DNA of 64,000 nucleotides from Gliomastix tumulicola (taxonomy: Eukaryota > Ascomycota > Sordariomycetes > Hypocreales > Bionectriaceae): assembly GCA_001599755.1 (NCBI GenBank), contig BCHX01000001.1, positions 248,001-312,000 on the forward strand, written 5' to 3'. Shown piece by piece: positions 10,230-22,600 of the stretch. The stretch's first letter is position 1. The number at the start of each line of letters is the position of its first letter. The notes below the pieces were generated by a model. It ran no database searches and had not been told where the DNA came from. It was given only the letters and a program-made list of their open reading frames with translations. The translations under genes and the position numbers were made by a program.

Positions 10230-12605
10230 ATGCATTCCTCTATGGCCGCAAGTCTGGAGGCAAAGCTGCACAAGAAGCTCGGGGGGGAACTCGCGAAAGC
10301 AGCCGCCCAGAATGACGCCCAACAGCAGGAGGCAGGATATCAGGCAAATGCAGGACACCAGCCTCAACCTCAGCCTCAGCCCCAGCCTCAGCTCCACGAC
10401 ACGAGCGTCCCAGCAGGGCAGGACCATGGCGCGGGAACGTCAGGCACAGCAAGCAGCAATAGCAAGGCACAGCATCTCCCGGCCTCAAGTTCCCTCCGGG
10501 CGTTCAAACACCACCCCCTCAAGCCCGTAAACGGCGTCGACCAGATCCGGCTCCTGACCATCCTGCCAGACGCCCAACTGGCCCTCTCAGGCTCAACCTC
10601 GCCGCTGAGGATCAAGCTCTACCACACCTCGCTCAAGCGCGAGATGCGCTCCTTCACAGCTCTCTCGTACTCGTGGGGCAATGCCACCGACCTCGTCACC
10701 ATCTGGTGCAACGACCAGCCGCTCAAGATCATACGCAACCTGTACAACTTCCTCCGCGCCGTGCGGAACCGCAAGTCTTCCTCGTCCTCGTCCCCGTCCT
10801 CGTCCTCCTCTTCGCCAGGAGGGCAGCAGCCGACGTACATCTGGGCCGACGCCATCTGCATCAACCAGCACAACAACGCCGAGAAGAACTACCAAGTGCC
10901 ACTGATGCGCGACATCTACCGCCGCGCGCGCAAAGTCCTCGTGTGGCTCGGCGACGCAGCACGAGACTCGGAGCTCGCGCTGCCCATCTTACCACTTCTT
11001 GCCACCGCCGCCGAGAAGCAGCGTGCCGGCCTCGCTCGTCCCACGCAGGTCGTCGCCGCCCTGCAGCGCGAGGACTGGCTGCGCATGGGCTTCGCGATGC
11101 CCGAGGCCGAGGTGCACCTGCGGCTGCGCGCGTACTACCGCTTCCTGCGCCGCGAGTGGTTCAAGAGGGTCTGGGTCGTACAGGAGTACGCGCTCGGGCG
11201 GTCCGTCACGTTTCTGTGTGGTTCGGGCGAGTTCTCCGAGGACGAGCTGGTCAGGGCGACTATGTTTACGGGCGAGTCGCACATGGACGTGGCCATTGGA
11301 CGCTTGGTCGAGCCGGTCATGATGCCCTTGCACAGCGTCAGGGCTGAGATGAGGGCCGCAAAGAAGGTGCCGCTGATGTCGCTGCTGAAGCGGTACCAGG
11401 GCTTTGACGCCACGAAGCCCAAGGACAAGGTCTTCTCCCTACTGGGGCTCGCGTCAGATGCAGGGAGCGAGGCGAATGGGCTCTCTATAGCTGTCGACTA
11501 CGACGCCTCGGACAGGAGCGTCTACCTGCAGGTCGCCAGGCAGCTCATCCTCCGCGATAGGAACCTCGAGATTGTCACACTAAGCGGCACCTACACGCCG
11601 ATGATCAGACCAGGAGCAAACGAGACCCAGCCTAGGATTCGTCAGCGACTGGCAGGTCTCCCTTCATGGGTTCCCGACTGGAGTGTCCCCGACGCCACAT
11701 GCTCGATCCAGCAGCACTTCGAGCGAGGGCACCAGAACAGCTCTCTAATCCCCAATAGCACCGACACCGTCCAGATCAGCAAAAGCAGTAGCACCAGTCC
11801 ACAGTACATAAACACAGGCACGCTCACCGAGTTCCGCGCCTCCGGCAGCACTACCTACACACCGGACATCCCCCTCCTCCTCCGCGGCAAGCTCCTCGTC
11901 CGCTGCCACTTCCTCGAAGCCGTCACAGCCGTCGGCACACCCAACAACGTGGCGCCTGCCATCCGCGACGACTGGGATACCATAAAGGCTGACACGGAAG
12001 ACTACGACGAGGCGCTCCGCATGCTCGACATCTTCGGCAACTGGGTTGAGGTCCTCGGCGTCTACAAGGAGACTAACCGGTACTTCACGGGCGAGAGCAT
12101 GCTGGACGTGCTGTGGCAGTCGATGCTCTGCGGCCACCACGTGCACGGCCTCGAGAACGAGCGGGCCGTGTTCATGGAGTGGTACCGCGCTACGTTCAAG
12201 CTGCGGATGCAGTCCGAGCAGCTGCAGTCGAAGCCGCGCGCGTGGAAGCAGGCGTATGATGCCTACAAGGAGGCCCAGGGCGGCGGCAACGGCGCGTCGA
12301 TGTCGTTCATGGCCATGGCGAGCGCGGGGATGAGCAACCGGGGAGTCTTCAGAGCTGGCGGAGGCGGGTTAGGGCGTGGTCTCAGTGGGTTGAAGAGTAG
12401 TTCCTCTGGATACGCTGGTATGGCTCCTACAGGCAGCCGCGTTGGAGACTGGGTTGGCATTATCGAGGGCGCGAGCGTGCCGCTGATGTTGAGGCGCAAG
12501 GGCTTAGGGAACGAGTGGGAGGTTGTGGGCGCCTGCTACGTGCATGGGTGCATGTCGGGCCAGGTATTCGACTCTTCCAAGTGCCAAGAAATAGTTCTAG
12601 TATAA
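10230..12605 (+). CDS. heterokaryon incompatibility (HET) domain protein
   Basis: Single exon, 791 residues. The HET domain begins near residue 140 with ALSYSWG and continues with YIWADAICINQ and QVPLMRDIYRRARKVLVWLG, the three hallmark blocks. It ends near residue 400 at KPKDKVFSLLGLA. HET proteins trigger cell death after fusion of unlike hyphae or act in other NLR-like responses. The N-terminus carries a Gln/Pro repeat, and a Ser-rich insert (about residues 188-202) interrupts the HET domain. The C-terminal 400 residues are typical of stand-alone HET proteins and show no NACHT or ankyrin part. The ATG at 10230 is the first; a second in-frame ATG lies 12 nt on. Confidence 0.93.
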   Translation: MHSSMAASLEAKLHKKLGGELAKAAAQNDAQQQEAGYQANAGHQPQPQPQPQPQLHDTSVPAGQDHGAGTSGTASSNSKAQHLPASSSLRAFKHHPLKPVNGVDQIRLLTILPDAQLALSGSTSPLRIKLYHTSLKREMRSFTALSYSWGNATDLVTIWCNDQPLKIIRNLYNFLRAVRNRKSSSSSSPSSSSSSPGGQQPTYIWADAICINQHNNAEKNYQVPLMRDIYRRARKVLVWLGDAARDSELALPILPLLATAAEKQRAGLARPTQVVAALQREDWLRMGFAMPEAEVHLRLRAYYRFLRREWFKRVWVVQEYALGRSVTFLCGSGEFSEDELVRATMFTGESHMDVAIGRLVEPVMMPLHSVRAEMRAAKKVPLMSLLKRYQGFDATKPKDKVFSLLGLASDAGSEANGLSIAVDYDASDRSVYLQVARQLILRDRNLEIVTLSGTYTPMIRPGANETQPRIRQRLAGLPSWVPDWSVPDATCSIQQHFERGHQNSSLIPNSTDTVQISKSSSTSPQYINTGTLTEFRASGSTTYTPDIPLLLRGKLLVRCHFLEAVTAVGTPNNVAPAIRDDWDTIKADTEDYDEALRMLDIFGNWVEVLGVYKETNRYFTGESMLDVLWQSMLCGHHVHGLENERAVFMEWYRATFKLRMQSEQLQSKPRAWKQAYDAYKEAQGGGNGASMSFMAMASAGMSNRGVFRAGGGGLGRGLSGLKSSSSGYAGMAPTGSRVGDWVGIIEGASVPLMLRRKGLGNEWEVVGACYVHGCMSGQVFDSSKCQEIVLV

Positions 12606-13344
12606 AAAGTGATAGAATCACATTCAAAATAGAATCTGTAGATACTCACTTACCTGTTTAGCAGTCCGGTGTGTTGCTGCCCATAGTCACAGTATCGTGG
12701 TCTTTTCGCCTACCCTAGATGAACGCGCTTGAATATGAGCGGACGAATTGCACACAAGAACCTTGAGGATTCCAGGTAGAAATTCCTAAGTGAATTAAAT
12801 TCGAGGATGTAGAATTGTTGCGATGAAGAAATACTTCCCTGTCGTATTATATAACTATCGTATTATACAAGGGAAGCCCAGCTTTTCGAATTATCGCACC
12901 GCCCAGCAAAATGAGTAGTTGCAGACCCATTACCCTCAAAAAAGACACCCAAAATGGGTGTACGTTCGACATCTTCACCACCCGTCACATCAACATTACG
13001 AATCGAGGAGCCCATTCTTGATCATTTCATATTCTTTGATTTCGGCACATCTCCCGCGCCAGTGAGGAACAAATCTATCCGAGATCCTGAAGATCAATCC
13101 CGTGTCTCCATGTATATATCCCGTTAAAGTGTGCCTCCCGTTCATACTTAGTAGGCAGGGCCCTCATCCACTGTTTTTCGTTTCGTCAAGAACGCCCAAA
13201 ACCAGAAAAAGGAAGTTTGCAGTAGTAGTACACGTCGGATCTGCGAAAAGAAATCCAACGTCCCTCTCCTCTAGCCTCGCTTGCTGCGAATATCATCCAT
13301 CTCGCTCTCATCCAACATCCGCTTCTTCTTCTTCTTCTTCTTCT
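12606..13344. other. intergenic 3' region between convergent genes
   Basis: About 740 nt between the end of the HET gene and the stop of wbp1. It is comparatively AT-rich, and CTT and CT repeats lie next to the wbp1 stop. No gene is seen. Confidence 0.55.
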
Positions 13345-14934
13345 CTAGTTGTTCTTCTTCGCGACGGTGGGCGCCGGCGTTGTCTTGCCGTACAGCCAGA
13401 CGCCGCAGAAGATCAGCCAGCCGGTGATGGTGGCTCCGATGCCGCTGACCCAGGGCCAGGCGGCCGAGATGACGTAGCTCCTGGGCCACTCGTCGTGGGC
13501 GATCTGCCGGACACTAACCGTGTGCTTCTCGTCCACGTAGGTGAGCAGGGGCCGCTTGTAGTTGACGCGGAAGTTGAAGATGCCGTGCTGGTCGGGCAGC
13601 TTGAAGCTCGTGCCGAAGACGGTGGCATCGGCGGTGCGGGTGATGGGCTCGAGGTTCAGGCGGTGGAAGGGGGAGAGCATGGTGAACTCGAGCTGCAGCT
13701 CGTCCTCGGGGTCGATCTCATAAGGGCCCCAGCTGTCGAAGCTGTACTCGGAGATGGAGATGGCGAACGTCTGAGATGGAGGAGTTAGCTATGCGAACAG
13801 TGAGAGAATCAGTGCAGGGCAGGTCGACGTACCACTTCCTGCTTGATAATGTACAGCTCAGGAGCAGTCTCGTTCCCGCCCTTCAGCTGGTGATGAACCG
13901 AGTTGACCCTCAGCACACTAAGCTCCTGGAAGGCCCAGGCAGACAGCTTCTTCGCGAACTCCCTGTTGGCGGCAGGCACCTTGTTCCCACCGAGCTTGGC
14001 GACCTTAGCACCAAACCACTTGTCCTGGAGGGCCTCCGCCGATCCGAGGATGACGACGCGAGCCGAGTTGCGCGCCTGCAGAGCCGAGACGAGACCCAGC
14101 TGCGAGCCAGCGCCGAACAGGTCCTCAGGGTCGAGAGCCTCGCTCTGGTCCGTGGGGTTGTAGCTGTAGGCTGTGGCGGGGGCGCGCACGATGGGCGTCA
14201 GGAGCTGGCTCGCACCGAGGGCGTGGCCGACCGCGTGCGGGAAAGCGACGACATCGTTCTCGCCGAGGGACAGGAGGGGCTTCACGCCAGGGCGGATGGG
14301 CTGAGGCGAGTCGAGCACAAGGACATCATGCTTCTCGGACGCCGAGACCGTGTCGTAGTTGAAGTGATCGACGACAAGGCCAGTCCTCTCGAAGGGCAAG
14401 GTGATATCGAGCTGGGCGAGGAAGGCCGTCAGAGAAGTCGAGGTTGCGTGGGTCGACGACTGGGCGATGAGGATGTTGCCCTCGGCGTTGACGAAGTCCA
14501 CGAGGATGTTGGGCGTCAGGTTGGGGCCGAGGCCTGTGATCTTGTGTCAGTTTCAAGAAGCCTTATCTTAGTTAGTCGAGTGCAGTGCTTTCATACCCTT
14601 GATCTTGTTAGGGAGGACCAGAATGTGGTCGTAGTTCCTCTCGCCGAGACGGAAGAGTGACAGATCCTCGCTTCGTGGGGTCTCGTATGTGATGTCGTAT
14701 CCGCGACCTGTGCAGACGAATCAGTAAACCTGCCAATTGACCCCCTAATACCCCATCAACGACCGCCAGATGCGCAAAGAGAGGGAACCCACCGCTCAGG
14801 TCACCGAAGAAGCTCGTGTATGCGGCCTTGTCCTCAGCATTGTCGAGCAGCACGAGCAGACGATTGCCGCTCGAGCTCACGGCCGACACGACCGTCGCAA
14901 AGAGCGCAACGGCGGCGGCAAGAAAGAACCGCAT
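13345..14934 (-). CDS. wbp1: oligosaccharyltransferase 48 kDa subunit Wbp1
   Basis: Complement of join(13345..13770, 13833..14533, 14597..14707, 14793..14934), 459 residues. Wbp1 is an essential subunit of the ER oligosaccharyltransferase that transfers the lipid-linked glycan to Asn. Seen here: a signal peptide (MRFFLAAAVALFATVVSA), the start of the luminal domain (NRLLVLLDN), the segment GRGYDITYETP, one membrane helix near the C-terminus (SYVISAAWPWVSGIGATIT onward) and the terminal KKNN, a KKXX signal for retrieval to the ER. Phases close across all four exons, and family length agrees. It is transcribed divergently from the complex I subunit gene. Confidence 0.95.
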
Positions 14935-15583
14935 TGTCGGATTGTTCGTTCGTTTCGATCGGAGACTGTTCAATGCGGATACTGGACGAGAGTCGAGTCT
15001 TGGAGGAGGGGAGGGGGAAGAAAAGAGAGGCCGCGAGTTCAATGGTGGAGTGAAGCTCTCTGGTGGTCTGGGAGCTTTTTGGGGATACGTAGCCTTGAAT
15101 TCGAGACCCCTGCTCTTCCTGGCTTTAGTGGATGCTCGTGCTTCGTTGTGGGCCTTTCTAAACGTCTGAGAGGTGCTGTCTGGGGGGGTCTTAGTGAGTA
15201 CTTCGGTGTTGCTGGTGGCTAAAGAGAAGAGGGGCGTACCTCCCTATCACCCTAGTCAACTCTCGGATCCTCCATTTTTCCGGCTCTCCAAGAACCACCG
15301 CTCTGTATCATCACGAGCTTCAATTCCACCACTCCGAGTACCCTCTTCCTCGCCTTTGGTCAGCCCTCCCATCCCGATTGACTCCCTCACGGCCACTCAG
15401 GTATGCACACAACCTCTCTTCCTCCCATTGACCCTCTCCAGACTCCCAATTGGCTCTTCGAAACCCTTCCATCGGCCCCCATTGCGCTCTATTTCCCTCC
15501 CGACTTCACTTCACTCGACTCTCTCTCTCTCTCTCGCTGACCACAAAGATTCGCTCGACAGCCACCGCACACACACAGACATA
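14935..15583. promoter_or_regulatory. bidirectional promoter region of wbp1 and the complex I gene
   Basis: About 650 nt between two divergent start codons of constitutive genes. The half nearest the complex I gene is rich in CT runs, including TCTCTCTCTCTCTC before 15540. I see no canonical TATA box. Confidence 0.45.
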
Positions 15584-15952
15584 ATGTCCGCCGCACCGCA
15601 CTTCTGGTCGACGCCCCTGCGGTACTGCCGCTGGGCCGCCCGCGAGCGTCCCGCCATCTTCTGGTCCGTCATCATCGGCGCCGCCGGCCCGGCGATGCTG
15701 CCCACCGTCCCGCCTCTGCGCAAGTACCTCGGCGACATCGACCCTGCCCCGATCCCTACGACGTATCCCGGTGAGTCTTGCCACGCCTTTGGGATGGATT
15801 TCAGCATCTACTTGTGGAGAGAAAGGAGAAGCTGGGAGCGAAGCGGAAACCATTAGAGGACAACACCGGACTGAGAGACGGGAAACCCTTGTGCTGACCA
15901 CTGTGCAGTCCCTGCCGGCCCGAGGAAGCAGCTGACCGGCTACGACGACTAA
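15584..15952 (+). CDS. nuo9.5: NADH-ubiquinone oxidoreductase 9.5 kDa subunit
   Basis: join(15584..15770, 15909..15952), 76 residues. This is the small fungal complex I accessory subunit of the inner mitochondrial membrane (NI9M type). The recognisable pattern is FWSTPLRYCRWAARE, a single membrane segment (IFWSVIIGAAGPAMLPTV), PPLRKYLGD, and the ending GPRKQLTGYDD. The intron splits a valine codon after TYP and has a GTGAGT donor and a TGTGCAG acceptor. The start MSAAPHFW matches the family; the longer upstream frame is CT-rich leader. Its 3' end faces the BEACH gene. Confidence 0.93.
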
Positions 15953-16664
15953 CTTCCCAACCCGCACACCGCAACGAGTAAACGAGGAGGAGGAGGAACA
16001 TACCACGAGACCGAGCCCACATAGGCCACCCTTCTACACAAGCGACAATGGGCGCCGGAGTTTGAAAGCTGGAGAGGGGGGAGAGTCACGAAATCCTGTA
16101 CCATACGTCGAGCCTTCTTTGCGCCAGAACCTCCCACCGAGGTCCCCCGAGAGAGAGAGAAAGCTCGCTCACAAACGGCAACGAAATAGAGCCAACAATG
16201 TTGAAATAAATCTTCTTTTGTTCTCTTCCCTAAGCAAAGATCTGAGTCTCGAAGTGATATTTCCGCGGCAGCAGGCAGTAAAAGCGAGAAAATCAAATAA
16301 GACGCGCCCGAGGCATCGCTGCGTACTAGAAACCGAAGCCAAATAATGAAGTTGGTCCTGGCCGTAAGAAGAAAGAACCCGTTCAAACCATCTATGCGCA
16401 AGGCTCGCTCACTCCCTTTTCATGCGCCTCTACCCGTATATATGTTCTGCACAGCAAAAAAAGACCAAGCAAAAACTCCCAAAGCAAGGCGCGCCAATGG
16501 ATGCGAAACCGCCCGTAAATCAGAACCCATCCCCATATTCACCTCGCAACTCCCTGTATCTTTTCATTTCTTGCGAGGGGCGACTCTATACGCCCTTAGG
16601 CCAGCCCCCAGTCTTCGTCGTCCTCGATGCTTCGCACTGTGAGCCTGCTGGCATGGTCAAGGCT
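15953..16664. other. intergenic 3' region between convergent genes
   Basis: About 710 nt between the complex I subunit and the BEACH gene, AT-richer than its flanks. It should hold both 3' UTRs. No gene is supported. Confidence 0.5.
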
Positions 16665-19600
16665 CTACCTGTCTCTGCCAAAATTCCACTCATACTGAAA
16701 AGATTGTTAGCTACAACGCGTTCCTGAAACAAGAGGGTCAGGAGAACTTACAACACGCCCGTCCTCATCACCAGTATATACGCACGAAGGCAGGGGACTG
16801 ATACACGTGATCCCAGCCTCCGTGTTCACGCCCTTGTCGTTCTTGTGATCAAGATGATCTAGCTTTCGCAGGTGCTCGAGCGTCCACCGCCCAGCGACGA
16901 TGCTCTTCCTCCACACGTTGACGCGGCCTCTGCGATGGCCCGTGAAGATGAGCTGGTCCTCCAGCCACTCATTCCCAGCTCCCTCGTAAAAGGCGCACGA
17001 GTGTACATAATCCTCCTCGCTGCCGCCTAGTCCGTTGTGCCTGGGATCGCCACCGCCCGCAATGGTGCAGACGTTCATGTCGAGGATGAGCGCGCCATTG
17101 AGGCTGTACAGGAGCACATTCGGCCCAGAGCAGAGCAGGATGTCGCCGGTGACGTTGTTGATCTTGGCATCCTCAACGGGACGCACGAGGGGCAAGCGGC
17201 GGATGAACGACAGCTGGTTCAAGTCCCAAAGCATGGCCTGGCCATCCGACGAGACCGAAAGGAACGTGCTAAATGCCTTGCTCACGGCCACTGTTGTGAC
17301 GGGAGTCTTGTGGCCAAAGAGGCTTGACTTGGGCGTCAGCTCGACGGGCTTGCCAGACACGGCCGTGACGCCGAAGACGGAGATGACGCAGTCCTCGCCA
17401 GCTGTGATGAGCGTCTTGGAGTCAGCGAAGATAGCGCACGAGACTTGCCCAATGTGCAGGTTCTCGAAGAGTCCGGCGAGCTGTGAAGCGTATGCGTTAG
17501 TTGCCATAGAGCAGTGCAGCTGGATCAAGACATGTTATCGAATCATACCTTTCGGTTGTCGCCGTGGAAGAAGCGGATGCTGTTATCCGCATAACCCCAT
17601 TCCATGAACTTGTCGTAGGGCGGGAAGTTGAGACGGAACGGCGAAGCGCAATGCAGCCGGTCAAGCTTGGACGAGTAAGTCAGCTGCGATACCCGCTCCC
17701 GGCTCTCTGCATATAAGTCAGTAACACGATGACAAGTCAGTAGGCGGCGCTTCGAGAGTCACTCACCAAATAGCGGATTCGGTAGTGGCCGCAGCGAAAA
17801 GACCGCCGTGTCAAGCCGCCGCGTCGGGCACCGCACATGCTCTCTCGCGGGGTGCGGCTTCGTGAAAACCTGGTGCGGCGTCTGCCCAAAGTTGTGGATG
17901 ACGCCCGCGTGAATTGCCCTCTCGTGGCTATCCTTCATCCCATCCAGATCTCTATTGCCGGCGTAGGAGGAGGGGTGGAAGACATTGAGGTTCTCCACGG
18001 CCGCCTCCCCGAGCTGCTTGAAGCCAAATACTAAGTCGATCCAGTGATGCAGGTTCTCGCTCACGTACGGGCTCTCGAGCGCCTCGCGGTGCTTCGCGAT
18101 AAAGATCTTGGGGTCGCCCTTGGCCCACGGCGGAAGGATGACATTGTCAACCTTGCGGCCTGAAGTTTGTCGGCGACCGAAGTCGTACCCGTTGAGGTTC
18201 GTGAGGAACTCTGGCATGCAGAAGAACTCCGGGGTTAGCTCGCGGACATCGGCCTTGTTCCTACGGGAGGCCGAGTCCCAAGCGTCTGGAATGGACTGGA
18301 AGAGTCGATCCGCCACGTCAAAAGTTCCGCCCTGAACAAGTAGGAACGAGTCGACAAAGGGTGGAAGTCGAATGAGGTACGAGGATACAATCATGGCCGA
18401 CGAGTAGTGTGTTCCATAGTGGAACGCTGGCTCGTTGATGCTCTTGAGGGAAGTGTAGGACTCGTTATACATCGGGATGCGAGCTTGTGTCTGAGCACCC
18501 ATCGGCTTCGACAGGTCTCGGAATGTTGCCGGGTCCTCCAGGTCGAGGTCTTCGCTCTTGTAGTCGGCAATAATCCAGGGAAAGACAGGATACTGCGTGA
18601 AGTCATTGAAACTCCTCCCAGCGAGCGTGTTGACCATCATCAGATAGTGGAAGTTGGAGACCTCGCCCTTCTGCCACTTCTTCATGATTGGCGTCCACGG
18701 CCCGGTGTTGAAGAGTGTCCCAATCCGCGACCCGAAGCCTTGCGGTGAGTCATCCACCACCTTCAAGTTCTCCAGTCTCCAAGAGTCCTCAGGATTCGGC
18801 AGAGCACTGGCACCGCTGGTGTGCGGAGCTTTGTTCATCATCTTGACAAACAGCTCGTCTCGCACAGTCGCGTTCATCTGTGTCAACAGATAACTGCGGC
18901 CATCCGTGAAGAAGACCTCAATGGCCACATCTCTGAACAGAAACCGGCGCTTGGAGATACTGATGACCTCCGACCACTTCCAGTTCCTCGACTCCTGCTC
19001 CCTGTTACCAGCATTCTGGCGCTTCTCCATCGTCTTCGCGCCGATCACGACCTGTGTGTAGGGATCACGCTCTTCGGGCGGAGCCTGCCAGACGTTGACA
19101 ATGTCGCCGTTTGCGCACTGGAACACGTTGTCCATGATGTACAGGGCATCCTTGCCTATGATGAGGATGCCCTCGCATGCCTCGAGGCCTGTGATTCGCG
19201 ACACGTTGTATGCCGCCTGGACTTGATCGCCGCGCTCGAGACGACGCATAACCTTGCGGTTCTTATCTTCAAAGCTGTCATCCGGGTCGTTGGGGTCCTC
19301 GACAAGCTCGAAGTCATCTTCCGGTACAAAAGTCCTGGACTGGTTGAGACCATCCTCGCCAGCGTCGTCCGGTGCCGACATGGAAGCCTTCCGAGGCGAG
19401 GCAGCCATGGGATCTGGCGGAGGCGCCTCCATGGCAGTCTTGGTCTGGATCTGGAGTGTCTCGGTGCCTTGTCTCTTGGGCTGGTATTTGGCGTCATGGG
19501 ATGAATAGTCTGGCAACAATCGTAGCCTCATTCGGTTGCGAGCTTCTGTTCGGTCGAGCTTCCACCGCTGCGGCGCAGCTTCGCTAAAGACTGCACCGGG

Positions 19601-22600
19601 ACGTCTCAAATCTCTCTCCATCTTCCTCCAGGCTGGGATGAGGAACGCCAAGTCATCCTGCTGATCCTGCACCATGCGCTGGTACTTGAAGTACTCGGAG
19701 CTGTAGATGCTCTTCATCCAAGCGCTGTTACCGATCTCGTGGTTGAAGATTGTCTTGTCGGTGAACATGCTCTCCAGATGCCACGCTTTGAGCTTCTCCT
19801 TGCGCTTCGTCAAGCGGGACTTGGCCGTCTCGAATGTGCGGTGGTTCTCGGTATTGACGAAGTCCTCCCACGTCTTGGCCATGCTTCCGAAGAACAACAC
19901 ATCTAGAGACGGGCGATGCTTGTCGACCCACGCAATGAACGTCTCGTCGTCCAGTTCTGTCAGCTTCTGGAAGTCTTTCGAGAGCTGCCTCTGGTCCGGG
20001 AGCATGCACGATCGAAGTAGCGAAAACGTCTCTTCCGGCTTCTGCACGAGAATCACCCGCATGTAGTTCGCCGCAGCCAGTCGCACCGACATCTTATCGT
20101 CGACCAGCTTCGAGTACAGCTGATACCAGAAGAGCTTGAGGTAATCGTCTTCCAGGGTCAGACAGCTCAAGATAGACATTTGCCAGTACGCCATCTTGTT
20201 CATGAACTCCTTGGCATCTAGCTCGCTCGTCTTCGCGTTGTCAAGGTCGGAGAGCTTGAGAAGCGTGATCCGAAGCAAGCAGCTCTTGATCATAGAAAGA
20301 GCTTGATGACATAGGCGAACGCTCTTCAGAGCGGCAATGTCGGGGCGCTGGAGGAACTCGAGAAGCAGACCATTGAGGTCGATCAATGGCTCTGCCCCGT
20401 CAATAAACCACCCTTCGAAGATGGCTTCTGAGAGGTGAAGACTGAAACGCGCCAGGTTCGTCAGGATGCGCGGCTCACAGATAGCCGTCTGGGCCGCGTT
20501 GACGTGATCGGTCACCCGACGAATCATCTGTCTGAGTATGAACGACTCAAAGTACGCCTGGTGTTCCTGGAAGCCAGGCGGAACCTTCGTGAACAGACCA
20601 AACCCTGGGAACTCCTTGCGTTTGAAGAGCTGATCCATAAAGACCTGCGTGACAAGTCCCAGGATGCCTTCGAAGAGTGCTACCGGTCGATGCTCAGGCA
20701 CATGCTTACGTGGTGACATAGGATGGCTGATCCTCGCCGGACTGGGACTATCGGAGTGGCTCTGCGAAGTGAGCAAGACGAACGATGACGCGCGTTGGAG
20801 AGGCGTTCCTTTCGGGGGTGTCGAGAGAGGCGAAGGCATTGATTCTACGCTCGTTGTCCGTACAATAGGCGTGGGCAGAGCGCCTCCTCCTATCGGCCGG
20901 ATGATAACGTCGGCGCCTTCGAAATTAAGGGCCGAGTCACGAGAGTTGAGCTCGACCTCAGCTGTGACCGCATCGGCACTGACAATAACAGGGTAGATGG
21001 CGGCAATCAGAAGACTAACCCACTCAGAGGAGAGGGCAAAGTCTCTGAACTCGGATGATCGTGTGTGGAGGTCGGAGAGGAAACGGGTGATTGTTTGTAG
21101 AACTGTCGTGTGGTTGAGGGCTCTCTCGCTCTCTCGTGGGAACGTCACTGCCCAGTATTAGAGACTGCAAAAAGCGACTAGTGCTTGTGATAGGAACTTA
21201 CATCGCGTCTCAATCGCCTCTGCAAGCTCCATCGACCTTGCTCTTGGCCTACCATTCAAGGCAGATTGCTGTGCAGAGAGCATATTGCCTGGGGCAAGGT
21301 GCTTGACCGGAGACTCGGGGTCTTCCTGGTGCCTCATGACATCCTTGAATCCATGCTGTAGCATCGACGTGATGATCTGTAGAGACTCCGGGTACACAAT
21401 CTTACGCTTGCCGAAGATATCCACGAGACTAGCAAGTTCGAAGTCGCGACCGAAATCAATCTCAGCCACGTCGTATCCGAAGAGGATACTGAGGCAGATG
21501 GGCCAGATGGTCTGCACGTCCCAGAACCGCTTGAGTCGATTCGCCATGATGGTGAAGCCGCCAGACTTGAGGGCGAACTTTGTCGTGTAAGCTGATCCAT
21601 GGGCAATCAGCAGCCGGGCGAGGATCTTGCAGCCGTGAGCCACGATCTCAACATCGTCCTCGGCGAGAAGGTACAGCAGCCACTATTGCTAATTAGTGCT
21701 CATCTCTAGTAGAAGTCCTAGATGAGTCGTACCTTGTTCGTCACAGTCCGTGCAAACTTCTTGATGTGATTCATGTTCCCCTTCTCGCAGAGGATGTCAG
21801 AGTACATGACAAGTATCCTGATTCCAAGCTTCTTCTTGGGCAGAACCTTCGAGAGCGTAGGAGTGTTGCTGGCTGAACTTTGGTCAGACTGCATACGGCG
21901 CAGAATGGCCGGTCTCGATGTGGTAGAGGTCGGCTTCGGTGTTCGAGGATGCGAGGAGGGCGGAGGATGGAATGCATATGTGACGAAGAGAGAAAGCGCG
22001 CGCATGACTTCCTGATTCAGGCTCGACTTTACTAAGGTCTCGAATGCTTCCATAAAGTGAGGGATCGTCTCGTCCGCCACCGCCTCGCCTTTGATCGCGT
22101 CTAGGATTCTCTTCACGATCCCTGGAAGTTGTTAATATCTATCAATAGAGAGGCAGGGGAGGTAGCACTCACGCATCCGAGTCAATCTCCTACAATTGAA
22201 CTCGTGATACTTGCTCTTGACCGCGAACGTGACGAACTGGTTATAGTAAAGCTCCTGAATCCGAGGCGCCGACTTGCGCCAGATATCCAGGTCGATCAGC
22301 AGGATGCGGTACGCCAGGGGATTGACAATGAAGGACTCCATCGGTGAGGCATGGTTGTAGCCGACGAAGTCAAGCACGAGACTAAGTGTGCGAAACGTCA
22401 AGCTGTCCCTCTCATCGCTTGATAGAGCCAGTCGTGCAACAGGAGCCTCGTTCGACGGCCAGCTGCCGTAGCCAAGCTTGAACCGGAGCAGCATACCCAG
22501 AATGCCGTAGCCGTTGTCCCTCTCCATGGCCTCGCTGTTGCGCCAGCTCTTGCGGATGCAGTAGAACATGATCTCGAGGGCGCGAACAATATCCTCCACC